The notes under the pieces are model-generated. The model made no database searches, was not told the DNA's origin, and saw nothing but the letters and a program-made list of their open reading frames with translations. Shown here one piece after another: positions 41,056-50,829 of a stretch of 64,000 nt of DNA (the stretch's first letter is position 1; the number at the start of each line of letters is the position of its first letter). The stretch covers positions 518,443 through 582,442 of the forward strand of contig JAAKBF010000149.1 of the NCBI GenBank assembly GCA_012656075.1, read 5' to 3'. Position numbers and translations under genes: made by a program. This stretch comes from Phytophthora hibernalis. Lineage: Eukaryota; Oomycota; Peronosporomycetes; Peronosporales; Peronosporaceae.

Positions 41056-42475
41056 GCCCCTGGCAAGTTTGCCTGTCCCTACGGGATGCTGGCAATCCAT
41101 GAGTATGGATTTCGTGTTTGGCCTGCCGAAGGACGCGGCGGGCAACACCGGCATCGTGGTCGTTGACCGTCTGAGCGAGATGGATCATCAGCGGCTGTGC
41201 CGGACTCCATTACAGGAGAAGGCACGGCTACGATCTTTCTCGATCATGTTTTCCGCCAGCACGGGCTGCCGGAGGCAATTGTCTCGAATCGAGACCCCCG
41301 TTTTACCGGAAGTTTTGGTCGTCTGTCTTCAAGGTGCTGGGCACCAGGTTAGACATGTTCACCGCGGACCACCCCCAGACTGACGGTCAAACGGAACGCG
41401 GTAATCGCGTTGTCGAGGATATCCTCCGCAGTATGTGCTGAAACACCTAAGCGCTGGAGCGCTATGCTTCCACTCGTTGAGTTTGCATTGAATAATGCGG
41501 TACATGCTTCCACCGGTTATACGTGAACGGCTTAACCAACCCGCGCGTCCCGCTCACGCCGCCACTCCGTGGTTCAGGGCTTGGGGGCTAGCCGGGCGGC
41601 TTGCTGAAGTCAGCCCTGCTAAAGTTCGACGTCAGGTTGATTGTGTCAACGCGACTTAGTGTCTTACGACATGTCAGAGACACTATGGCAGAGAGCCAAG
41701 ACATGCAAAAGGAACATGTAGATGCTAAAGGCAGAGGCAATGTTGAAAGCTTTGAGATCGGTGACCTGGTTTTATTAAATGCAAGGAACCTGCCTACACA
41801 TGCAGTGTCTGCAGCCTTCAAGACGAAGCTGCGTCCAATATTCATCGGGCCTTTCAAGGTCGTGGCCCAACGGGGTCTAGCGTATACGCTTAATCTTCGA
41901 AGAAGATGCGTACGCACCCGACGTTTCACGTTGGCTTATCAACCGTAAACGCTGAGGCGTTAGCCCCGGGGCGGGCGTCGACCCGAAGTTCCCTGCAACA
42001 GGCTGGTCAGCGTGTTTACCTGACCCTGCAAGCCAGCCAGGCTCCGCTCCAGTTCAGCTAAGCGCCCTCTTGCTGCTGCATGGCCGTCCCAGACCCAGAC
42101 GAGCGACGCTCGAGCTCCACAAGTCGGTCAGAGACCGACTGGGGAAGGCACACCCAGTTCATTCGCTCATCGAGCCGCGCCAGCGCATCCCACAGTTGGG
42201 CACGATCCGTCGTCTCCTCGCGAAGTCGCGCGCGCAGTAAACGAACCTCGTTCACACTGTCGGAACTCCGCCTGAGTTGGCGGTGCCATCACTGGCTCAA
42301 AGTCGTCCGCACCCGGCGCTGCTTGACGAGCAGGGTGTGCTCCACTATCATGTGGAGCGTATTCTAGCGAAGCGTCGCTGCCGTGGGCATAACCAGTATC
42401 TGGTAAAGTGGCGCGGGGAGCCTCACTCGACAACTCATGGGAGTTTGAAGTGCCGCTCCGGCAGGACTGTCTAGA
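41056..42475 (+). pseudogene. Ty3/gypsy integrase core and chromodomain (copy 2)
   Basis: The reading resumes with SMSMDFVFGLPKDAAGNTGI (first catalytic Asp) and VVVDRLSE, then decays through the second Asp region. It continues as ESFEIGDLVLLNARNLPT and LRPIFIGPFKVVAQRGLAYT (the GPY/F-type end, 41,750-41,900). A chromodomain follows (YHVERILAKRRCRGHNQYLV, then KWRGEP, 42,340-42,420). Multiple frame shifts. Confidence 0.75.
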
Positions 42476-43533
42476 CGCCGTGGACGCTTTTGACCTCCGT
42501 GGTCGACAGCACCCCGCGGGCTTCCAACCGCTACCCCGGTCGCGTCGCGCTTCCCGCCAGTAGGGCGGAGGGGGCTAACAGGTCAGAAGCTGAGCTCAAG
42601 CTTTGACCCTGAGCTGCTGCAGCCGACGACTCACTACGGTGAGGAACCGCAGCGCTCGATTGAGCATTAAGGACGATCCCTTGAACACGGCGGTAAGCCG
42701 CAGGCAACAGGCGTTTCGCCTTCAACTTCGCAAAGTCGAAGCGCAGCCGACGTTGCAATCGGACAACGTCCTCACGAAAATAGATCGGAGAGCAGCAACG
42801 GAAGGGAGCCGGCATGCTCCTTCCACCCAAGACTCAAATTGAGCATCGTCCTCGTTAGCGAGCTCACCCATCTGCAAGACGACCGGGTAGGTCCGTATGT
42901 GTGGGACAGATTGCGCTGCTGACACAGCAGACATTCTCGGTACTCACGTGGCGTCGTGTGCTGCAGCGTCAGCAACTCTCATGAAGAGCCGCGCGAGCAG
43001 CATGTCTGCAGTACGCGGCGCGGGTCCACAGATGTAAGCCCCCAAGAGCTGCCCAGCAGCCGGCCTCGAAACCATAATCACGGCGGCTCGGATTGAGCAG
43101 TGGCCGAGCCACAGGACGCTGGGAGCGTGGTGCACTCTCCTGCGCCGCGAGCTGCTGGCTCTGAGCCTCATCCAGGTCGTTGGTCAGAACGTTGGGCTCC
43201 ATGGACACGTCTTCTGCCGGGGCAGGCGCGTCGCCGCGCGCAGGGCCGACACGACCGTCGACCGTTCAAGAAACGGATTTGGACTAGGCACTCGGTGCCG
43301 TTCGGGATTGTCGATACGCCGAGGGCCGCTGGCCTCCGCTCTTCATGAGGCAGTTGCGTGTCGGACCCGTAGTCCACCTGCAACTCGCCCTCTTCGGCAC
43401 CTTCGATTTCATCGAAGAGCAAGTTGCGGGCTAAGCGAATACGCTGCTGCGACGGATTAGTCGCGTCCCCTGCGGATCTGGTCATCACGGAGCTCCCGTG
43501 TCGACGGCGATACTCCGCGTGGTACTCGCTCAC
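41957..43533 (-). other. Antisense open frames over the gypsy 3' region
   Basis: On the strand opposite to pol, a helical frame (VNEVRLLRARLREETTDRAQ, LWDALARLDERMNWVC, then LERSLAGLQGQVNTLTSLLQ) spans 42,300-41,960. Farther upstream frames at 43,533-43,168 (FDEIEGAEEGELQVDYGSDT) and 43,208-42,540 look coding-like but change frame. No domain is recognised. Antisense genes in the 3' region are known for some gypsy elements, but chance open frames in GC-rich DNA are a real alternative. Confidence 0.35.
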
Positions 43534-43809
43534 CGAGAGCGTCGAGCGTGGCCTCGGCGAGGACGTAGCGGAAGAAGTTAGGCTGAAAACCGACGATGCA
43601 CTGTGTGCCGAGGACGAAGATGGGCTCTGCCCGAGCGACTTTTGCGCTGCGTGTGGTCGATTGTCAAATGACCAACGCGCCGATGGCTCGCAGCCGGGTT
43701 CTCAAGGAGAATGTCGCTATTGCGCCGGGTCCCGTGACGTACGATCTGCAATCCTCTGTTGAGGCAATGACGATTGTGGACACGTGGTGTTCACAGTCTG
43801 GAAGGAAGG

Positions 43810-44194
43810 TGTAGCAGGGTTACATGGAGGTTACGGTGTACCCACCTTCCTCTCCCTAAAGCAGTATTCTGCACTGGATAGTGATTAGATATCAGTAGAT
43901 AGTTTCACAACCACTGATTGGATCGATTAGCTTCACTATGCTAGATAGTGAAGCTTATACATTTACACCGTAGGCGGCTTGGCCGCAGATAAGAACAAGA
44001 ATAGAGTTTACGTTTAGCAACGAAGAGGTCACAAGTCTTGGGTTAAGACTACATCGACTCTTGAGGCCTAGAGATCGGATATCTCACAGACCTGACTTGT
44101 TCTCGGATAGAACAAGGTTCTCAACCGTAATACTAACAGACTCCCTGAGTCTACGTCTTCCTCTGACGCTAAAGACTACGGCAGCCCCGCTGCA
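43810..44194 (+). repeat. 3' LTR of the Ty3/gypsy element (copy 2), joined to Maverick copy B
   Basis: Runs from TGTAGCAGGG to CCCCGCTGCA, giving TG...CA ends with a short inverted terminal match. It abuts the Maverick penton-like gene at 44,195. The flank differs from the flank of the 5' LTR (Tc1 sequence), so the element is not a simple insertion bounded by one target duplication. Confidence 0.75.
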
Positions 44195-44693
44195 GATCAG
44201 ACGAGGAACGCGAGTGGTAGTCGGCAAACCAGTACCTCCAGAGAAGTACAATCCTGTCGCGGGTCTTGTCCAAGTACCACCAGCAGTAGGTAGAGACGTT
44301 GGGGTAGGGCTGAAATCAAACTGAGCAGCATAATACACGCTTGTTCAGATAATTGGATATAGAAGACATTTTCCCCAGATGGATTGATCAAATACGCTCC
44401 AGCATTAACGAGAGCCATCTGAATGCTCCGATTGATATCAGCGTACGTGTAAATACCATCAGCAAGATTAACACTTACAATGCTTGTTGTAGCAGCCGTT
44501 GGCACTTCGATTTTGAAGCTATTGTTCCAGAACTGAGCAGCGTCGATATTGTATTCGGAGTTGTATAACGTGATCGATTGAACAGCACAAGCTACATCAC
44601 GGACGTCAGCAGCCGAACCAAAGAATACTTCCAAGATGAATTGTATCCATCTTGAACGAGATTGGTAGAGTCAAGTTTCAGAAAGCTTGCCAT
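44195..44693 (-). pseudogene. Penton-like minor capsid protein of the Maverick, N-terminal part
   Basis: Starts MASFLKLDSTNLVQDGYNSS. After a shift near 44,640 it reads VFFGSAADVRDVACAVQSIT, LYNSEYNID and WNNSFKIEV, then DGIYTYADINRSIQMALVNA and AYLINPSG. This order ('...S..MY.S..NI...NN.F......IPDG.Y...DIN...Q') is that of the single jelly-roll minor capsid protein of Polintons. After another shift near 44,345, YYAAQFDFSPTPTSLPTAGG follows until the LTR cuts the gene. In virions this protein forms the five-fold vertices. The identification is by pattern, without alignment. Confidence 0.6.
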
Positions 44694-44708
44694 ATTGATT
44701 AGTATATG
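44694..44708 (-). promoter_or_regulatory. ATATA box before the penton-like gene
   Basis: On the minus strand CATATACTAATCAAT ends directly at ATG 44,693. Weaker match to the ATATAG box of the other genes. Confidence 0.35.
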
Positions 44709-44741
44709 ATTCTAACCATATTTCTGATCGATAAATTGGTA

Positions 44742-45421
44742 TTAGTCTTCAATCGTGATTGGTCTGTCGAAATTGTATCTGATTTGACCTTTAACAAAAT
44801 CTATGAACAACATTTGGCTTTTGCGCTCCGTGGCTTTATTATAGTAATAGACGATTGATCGATCATCAACCCTTGATGTTGACGTCCTTCACAACCATCT
44901 GAAGATCACGCTTTGAATTAGCCTTTAGGATCGCTACATACTCTGAATTCAATCGAATCATCTTATCAGTAGCAAAGTAGTTGTGGATTAGGTATATGGT
45001 ACTCAATTTGAAGTGGCGACCCCTGGTGTAGTAATGTGAAAAGATATTCTTTGCAACAGACGGTCATTACTAAAATCATCAATGATGACGAGCTCAGGCT
45101 TGTTAGAACTGATTGGAGTATGTCGCACTTGATCAACGCTTGGTGGAGTATCGGGGTCAGCGAAAGTAACGAATCCATCGAGCTTATCGTGCAAATATTC
45201 GTACAGTTCTTGGTGCGGATTACGAGCAATAATCGTTAGATGAGCAAATACGTGAGGGGAATGCTTGAGAATGAACATACATAGGTTGTTCTTCCCACTG
45301 AACGATGGTCCAAGGACCACCATTCTAAATAACATTTTAATGTCAAGTGCTGGGATATCACCCATAGCAACTGACTTGTATTTTTTCGGTAGAGAACCAC
45401 CGAAGTCAGGAATAGCGCCAT
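44742..45421 (-). pseudogene. Maverick genome-packaging ATPase (FtsK/HerA-A32 type), three breaks
   Basis: Probable start is ATG 45,421, needing one extra A in the A-run near 45,380. Walker A is VVLGPSFSGKNN (about 45,270; Asn in place of the usual Thr/Ser) and Walker B is PELVIIDDFSND (about 45,080). After a shift near 45,050 the C-terminal region reads RGRHFKLSTIYLIHNYFATD and LNSEYVAILKANSKRDLQMV. This matches the 'RH..LS.iyL.QN.F...R.N..Y...' signature of Polinton ATPases. After another shift near 44,875 it ends FDRPITIED at 44,742. The enzyme would drive DNA into capsids. Confidence 0.8.
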
Positions 45422-45438
45422 GACTAAAATCGTTTGAT

Positions 45439-45446
45439 CTATATAG
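45439..45446. promoter_or_regulatory. Palindromic CTATATAG between ATPase and fibre genes
   Basis: The two genes are divergent, with start codons at 45,421 (-) and 45,458 (+) only 36 bp apart. The only box between them is the self-complementary CTATATAG, so it can serve both directions. It matches the ATATAG box before other Maverick genes. Confidence 0.55.
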
Positions 45447-45457
45447 GATTAAACAAA

Positions 45458-46957
45458 ATGAGTTCTGGTTTTTCATATCCACAGCCAACTTTTCAATCAT
45501 CAATCTATAACCCCGCGTTCTATCTGACGTTGGATGCCAGTGGTTATCTAACCTTTGATTACGCGCAAACTCTGTATTTGAGTAAGGATGATTACAGGAT
45601 GAGCTACATTAGCGGATTAGTACCCGGAACGGCATCGATAGGATCTGCTCTGTGCTTCAGGTAATATCTCCAGCATTCCATCGCTAAGTGCCACTAACCT
45701 TACTGGCACGCTACAAACAGCTTCTCAACCGAATATCACTTCGGTTGGAAATTTATCTTTCAGTGGATCATCGCGCTCGATATCAATAACAGGCGCTTCA
45801 AGCTACATCGATTGTAGAGAATATCGCCAGAACGGGAATACGTACGATTTGAGCCTTTTAAAATACATATCCGGAGTTAGTTTTGGTAGCGCGACATCAA
45901 ATAATTTTTACTATGCGACTCAAGTTTAAATATCGCAAATATTAATATGGTATCAGCCAGTACGATCAGCTGCACAAATCTAAAACAAGGTTCGACGTAT
46001 TACGATCTCTCCTGCATCTATTCCGAGCTCGCTGACATTATCAAGCCTATATACGACCGGAAACATCGATTGCGGCGGTTTCATAAATGGGTACTTGGCA
46101 TATGGTGACCAATCGAACATTACGACGGTAGGTAGCCTCACAGAGCTCGGTATCAACTCTACAGCAACGAATGAGTATTTCTCGATAAAGGGTCGGGGTA
46201 TGATTTTCTTGACGGAAGCTATAGCCGAATGCTTACGTTTTCGGGATCAAACGTAACTCCCGTCCAGTTCCAAATCGAGGTGAGCAACGGATCGAATACT
46301 GTAAGCACCAACGCGACACGGATCGGGAATTACACTAATAATGACCTTCGTTTTGGTACCAATAACTCCACGTCAATGGTCTTAACTGCCGGAGGACGGC
46401 TGGGGCTTGGAATTACACTCCCATCCGCTCCTCTACATATCACAGGCAGCAATAATTTTGTTTTTGGTAGCGGCGGATTAACAGTGTATCGCCTCCGTAC
46501 TGACTCTGGCGCTACAGAATCAGCTCTTGGTCCTATCAGTTATAGTGTATCGGGGATTTTTGGCGGATACATTGCCTGTACAGCCATGGCGATGACGAGC
46601 GCTCGCCAATTGAAGAAGAACATCCAGATTGCACCACTCGATCGAATCAAGCGGCTCTACGATACCTGTGATGTAGTTTTGTATGACTGGATCGAATCTG
46701 AAAATAGACCTGGTCAAGAGGTAGGCCTCATAGCTCAAGATCTAGTCTCGGGCCATCTAACTGATTTAATCAGTGTCTTCTACCGCGACAATATCGAAGA
46801 AGGAGAGGACCCTTCGCTTGAACCAGCTAAGCAACAGCTCAACATTGACTATTCAAGGATCTCAGCGTACAACATGAAAATGATTCAGCATTTGATGTCT
46901 GAGATTGGAGATCTCAAGAGGCAAATAGACGAACTACGATCAATTATCTCAGAGTAA
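45458..46957 (+). pseudogene. Fibre-like protein with C-terminal peptidase S74 chaperone domain
   Basis: Starts MSSGFSYPQPTFQSSIYNPA. The middle has fibre-type repeats: LTGTLQTASQPNITSVGNLS (about 45,700) and LAYGDQSNITTVGSLTELG (about 46,095), alternating with short beta segments. The last 242 residues are open (46,229-46,957). They include TSARQLKKNIQIAPLDRIKR, EVGLIAQDL and YSRISAYNMKMIQHLMSEIG with a final coiled coil, the layout of the S74 intramolecular chaperone that trims itself off phage tail fibres. Two or three frame shifts occur at 45,650-46,200. A trimeric fibre suggests receptor binding by a virion. Confidence 0.8.
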
Positions 46958-46965
46958 GTATAATC
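46958..46965 (+). promoter_or_regulatory. GTATAATC box before the small 89-residue gene
   Basis: Directly precedes ATG 46,966 and overlaps the stop of the fibre gene. A weak variant of the Maverick box. Confidence 0.3.
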
Positions 46966-47235
46966 ATGAGTTCAGCCTATAATTTCCGGATTTCAACTCA
47001 TAGAGGTAAGAAATATGATGCTGTGTTTGCTGATGGTAGAATTGTATCTTTTGGTGCTATTAAGCGGAATGGTGAGCCTTATCAACAATTTAGAGACCGT
47101 ACATCATTAAAAGCATATCGGCAATATGATCACAAAGATAAGAAGCGGAGAGAGAGATATTACAAACGACATGGACCAATAGATAATGATAATAAATATA
47201 CCGCCGACTGGTATTCTAAGAAGTATCTCTGGTAG
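46966..47235 (+). CDS. Small giant-virus-like protein (DUF5754-like), intact
   Basis: 89 residues, beginning MSSAYNFRISTHRGKKYDAV, with SFGAIKRNGEPYQQFRDRTS, RRERYYKRHG and YTADWYSKKYLW. The pattern 'KK.dv.F..G....fG.....Y..~~D......Y..RH...........WS...LW' resembles a family of short proteins in mimivirus- and phycodnavirus-like genomes. The match is from memory, not alignment. It starts 8 bp after the fibre stop on the same strand. Rich in Lys, Arg and Tyr. Function unknown. Confidence 0.6.
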   Translation: MSSAYNFRISTHRGKKYDAVFADGRIVSFGAIKRNGEPYQQFRDRTSLKAYRQYDHKDKKRRERYYKRHGPIDNDNKYTADWYSKKYLW

Positions 47236-47236
47236 T

Positions 47237-47245
47237 GATATAACC
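47237..47245 (+). promoter_or_regulatory. GATATAACC box before the MGCGPSK gene
   Basis: Lies directly before ATG 47,246. A variant of the Maverick box. Confidence 0.4.
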
Positions 47246-47479
47246 ATGGGTTGCGGACCGAGTAAAGAGCTCAAAACCAATTTGACTACTGATGAACCGC
47301 GTCAGATTGTGGGATCGACCATGCTCCAAGCTGACAAAATTATTGTTCTTGGGGATAGTGTTTTCTTACCCACCAAACCCCCGAAGGAGATTCTGCCATA
47401 CTTGAGGTTTCTATCAGCGATAAAAAATTCAGTCTATCGAGGCTATGCTAATAAACTCGTGAGGAATGGTATTGCTTAG
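47246..47479 (+). CDS. Small protein with N-myristoylation/palmitoylation-type start (MGCGPSK)
   Basis: 77 residues, intact, starting MGCGPSKELKTNLTTDEPRQ. Gly2, Cys3, Ser6 and Lys7 match the classic dual-acylation (Met-Gly-Cys...Ser-Lys) start used to attach proteins to membranes. The rest is a basic/hydrophobic body (EILPYLRFLSAIKNSVYRGY). No homologue is recognised. The gene ends 21 bp from the convergent gene at 47,501. Confidence 0.55.
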   Translation: MGCGPSKELKTNLTTDEPRQIVGSTMLQADKIIVLGDSVFLPTKPPKEILPYLRFLSAIKNSVYRGYANKLVRNGIA

Positions 47480-47500
47480 ATAGCAAAAGTCTTCACAGTT

Positions 47501-47737
47501 TTAGTCTTTTTTAGGCTGGTAAGCCCACATGCGACCACCCTCTGTCTGAGTCGATGCATCAACCTTCCTGATAGACTTATCAAGGTCAGTAGCCCAAACA
47601 GCTGCCTGAGTCTTCTGGGGACGATCTTGAATGATCAGATTCTTCATGATGGCTTTAAGCTCGGCGACGTTGAGATCAGCGTTATCGCCATAGCTACCAC
47701 CTGAACTGGAAATAATGCGTGGGTTAAAGAAGAACAT
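47501..47737 (-). CDS. Small Maverick protein with an STQTE motif, intact
   Basis: 78 residues, starting MFFFNPRIISSSGGSYGDNA, with a helix (DLNVAELKAIMKNLIIQDRP) and an end KVDASTQTEGGRMWAYQPKK. The STQTE at about 47,540-47,555 resembles the TQT core of LC8 dynein-light-chain ligands and recurs in the large upstream protein. It is preceded by CTATTATAAACT at its ATG. Family not recognised. Confidence 0.5.
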   Translation of the reverse strand: MFFFNPRIISSSGGSYGDNADLNVAELKAIMKNLIIQDRPQKTQAAVWATDLDKSIRKVDASTQTEGGRMWAYQPKKD

Positions 47738-47740
47738 AGT

Positions 47741-50371
47741 TTATAATAGACGCGTGATAATTTGCTTAAATTCGTTATCACCAATTAGTCGATTGCTGTA
47801 CATATCCACAGTGAGAGACTTGAGCTGTTTGATGATGCTCGGGTTGTCATTCCCTAACATCATCGCTCCCTTGAGATTATCATACTCAGCACGAAGAGTC
47901 TCCAGAGGGTTCGTTAGCTTATCATGGAAATTGTACTGAAGATGTGTGACCGCAAGGATCTCTTTGAACAGTTTCTTATCATCGATAGATAGCTTATCAT
48001 ACGAAGCTTGATCGATCTGATTCTTATACACAAGAGTCCTGATCATGGATTGTAGACTATCACTGATTTGACATTTGGGTCCGCATTTGCAACGATTTGG
48101 CTGTACAATCACAAGTGTTTTGGCATCAAGGTCGGGAATACGAATATACTTGCTTCCAAGCTGACGATAAACGTAGGCGCTTGGGGTTGCTAAACCCTGG
48201 ATTTCGTTGAGATTGTAAGTACGGCCGCGGCGAACTACACCTCCCAATGGAGCAACACCAGCACCTCTTAGACCACGCCCCTTCAAGCCACTCCCACTAA
48301 CAACATTTACCATATCATTAAGAACTCCTTTTACCCTTCGTTGATCTTGTCGCTCATTAAAGTCTTCTACATGTGTTTTTCCATGTAAAGCTTGACTGTA
48401 TTGCTTTGACTTCGCTGAATAGACTGCCTTTGTTGCTTTCATTGCTGATGTCGCTGCCTTCAACGCCGATCTTGCTGCTTTTGAGTTTGACCCCGTACAG
48501 CCTTTTAGCTTCTTCTTAGCGCTTCTGAGCTTCACCATAAGCTTGAAAAGCTGCCTCCGAGTCATCATGAAGCTTTTGCAAATTATCGTCGTGATGATAC
48601 TGCTCATTACTTTGACGCTTGATATCATGGGCCGATTTAAGGATGGCCTCATTTAGGATTTTGAGATTGTCATCAAAGTTTTTACGTATTTTCTCGTTCC
48701 GTTTCTTCTCTTTATTTATTTCAGCCGCTTCTTCATCAGTTGCTGGAAATGGATATTCAACATCCTTGAGATATTTATCCAAATCCTCAAACCGTTGAGT
48801 AAAGATGAGAATGTATCCATCCACCTGATAGTTCTCATCAAACCATTCCAAGCTACACCGGATACTTGCTTATGCCTTTTATATTTATCTTCCGTCATGA
48901 TATTTAAAGGTTTGGAATCAGTTGGCTGACCAAAATAGTATGTTGAATGAGGTTTTAACACCTTTTTCTTTTCTGTATAAATAATGGGTATTAGTCTGAA
49001 AGGGATTTCAATATCCTTCGATTGGAGTTGTGTGTAGTAATCCGTCAGTATCCTTGTAGCATCATTGTCCGCGTTGCTCAGCTTTGGGTTCATATCTTCA
49101 TCGATACCACTCATTGTTCCATGTTTAGCTTCTCCATCGGCTGGTGTGAATTCCTTGACGCCAATTTCCTCGTCATGCTTACCAATCACCTCTAACTGAA
49201 GTCCTCTGTCTCTGACCATATTGATAAATGAACGTAGCGTAAGTAGCCAATTTACCTTCTTTGTGATCGCTGGCTTTGTTCTATCACTTTCTTTTCCATA
49301 GACGCTGATTGAATGCCCATCAACCCAAACGTATCCATCATTATCAATAGGGGATGTCTTGATAGCTCCATTGAGTATTGGAACAATCTTCTTTCTTAAG
49401 CCATTGGATTCAAGCAATCCCTTATTTTTACTGATGGTCCAAAACAGTTTGAGCTTGCTATTAGACTGATCACTCGCTGTGGAAGTTGAATTATCGAAGA
49501 CAAAACTGTCCTCAAGTCTCTGTTTGGTGCGATCAGCGATATCTCCTTCTGAAGCATTGACTCTTTTCCTTTTTGATCCAATATATTCCCATATCAGGCG
49601 TGGTGTATCTTTATCCTCCTTCGCCATTTCGTTGCGTTCCCTCTTTTCATTGATATAAGTGAGGAATCTAACGTCGTTGGTGATAATAACTCCAATATGG
49701 TCGTATGTTTCGCTCTAATCAATGCTTGGGACTAAAACATGCTTTTTCAATCTAATACTATACGTCTTTGCATCTTTACCAATGCAATACTTCGTTAGCT
49801 GACGTCCTTTAGATGCAAGAGGATGAATGCGTAAGTCTGCAAGAATTGGATAAACATCAAATATCTGTGCAACAGCTTGTTTTGATCTATTTTGGTCTTT
49901 GATTTCATCGCTGTCATCATCACTGAATGTAAATTTATCAGGAGCATCTTCTCCAACCATAGCATCATTCATGACAGGAGTGTTGCTGATACCAACATCA
50001 ACTACTGAAGGCTTGGCTTGTATGCCAGCATCTACCATCGTTGGTGTGGAGACCTCAGGGTTTTTACGGAGTTTTCATCATTCAGATTTTTTAAAGTCCG
50101 ATTGAGCAATTACCTGATCAATCATACTATCCATGGTTTGCTTTACTTCTTGTGGAATAGTATCATCAGATCCAACACTCGTATCAGTCTGAGTTGATTC
50201 GGTTGATTTCTTAGCAATAGTTGTAATACCATTCGCGATATCACTTGCCCACGAAGCGCCTTCGTACATTTCACGCTTGGCTTTAGCTTGACGAACGCGA
50301 CGCTGAGCTCTTTCAAGAAGCTCCTGTCGTTTTTGCTCTCTCTGAGCAAGCGATGTGAAATTTGGAAACAT
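47741..50371 (-). pseudogene. Large Maverick protein of unknown function, four breaks
   Basis: From ATG 50,371: a basic coiled coil (RRVRQAKAKREMYEGASWAS), then a linker with STQTDTSVGSDD. After a shift near 50,060, an acidic part (FTFSDDDSDEIKDQNRSKQA) leads to HVLVPSID and a TAG (49,715), beyond which the same frame goes on (GVIITNDVRFLTYINEKRER). Then comes RLIWEYIGSKRKRVNASEG to a shift near 48,850, a Lys/Glu helix to a shift near 48,530, an Ala/Lys-rich helix and IPDLDAKTLVIVQP, CKCGPKC, and GNDNPSIIKQLKSL to the end. Only one promoter box is present (before 50,371), so I read it as one gene of about 875 codons, probably a structural protein. No other gene boundary signs are visible. Confidence 0.55.
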
Positions 50372-50385
50372 ATCGATCCTATATG
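50372..50385 (-). promoter_or_regulatory. CATATAGG box before the large Maverick protein
   Basis: Minus strand CATATAGGATCGAT ends at ATG 50,371. Confidence 0.5.
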
Positions 50386-50421
50386 TTGTGAGTCATAAAA
50401 ATGAGTACCGTAATTAGGTTT

Positions 50422-50711
50422 CTACCAGTAGCTCGGCATAACTGAGTCATGGCGGAAAGGTAGATATGTATGACAGATTCGGTTTCTCTCATTGAGAAGA
50501 TTTAGATATCGGTCTTTGATACAATGGAACGGAACGCCAAAGATTTCTTCCAACTCATGTTGATACTTTCGATTGACTACCGTTTTGCGGAAATTCGCGC
50601 TTGCATCAAGGTTCAACAACTCATTCTTGATTCGACTTACTTCTTGGATGATCCAAAGCTTACGTCGAATCTTAACAAGCTCACGTTCTTTTCTATACAA
50701 CTGGGGCACAT
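50422..50711 (-). pseudogene. Small Maverick protein of unknown function (about 96 residues)
   Basis: The body reads PQLYRKERELVKIRRKLWII, VVNRKYQHELEEIFGVPFHC and YLNLLNERNRICHTYLPFRH, basic and helical. The natural start is ATG 50,711, which needs one more C in a four-C run to be in frame. An ATATATAGATACCA box directly precedes it, which supports that start. No family is recognised. Confidence 0.45.
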
Positions 50712-50726
50712 TGGTATCTATATATC
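50712..50726 (-). promoter_or_regulatory. ATATATAG box before the small gene at 50.7 kb
   Basis: Minus strand GATATATAGATACCA ends at ATG 50,711. Identical core to the polB box. Confidence 0.5.
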
Positions 50727-50829
50727 AAGTCAGATAATTCATAATCGTATAAAAATATTGGCAGTAATATATGGGTCAAAAGCTTACAGAGGATGTCTCT
50801 ATCAATTAAATTTTAAAGCTAATCACGTC

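Noticed and set aside
36530..44194. Calling this a normal gypsy insertion into the Maverick
   Set aside because: The outer flanks do not match as a target duplication, the 5' side is Tc1 sequence, and the 5' LTR is partial. Recombination fits better.
46229..46957. Bacteriophage contamination, suggested by the tail-fibre domain
   Set aside because: The gene lies between Maverick ATPase and accessory genes, shares their composition and promoter box, and such domains also occur in eukaryotic viruses.
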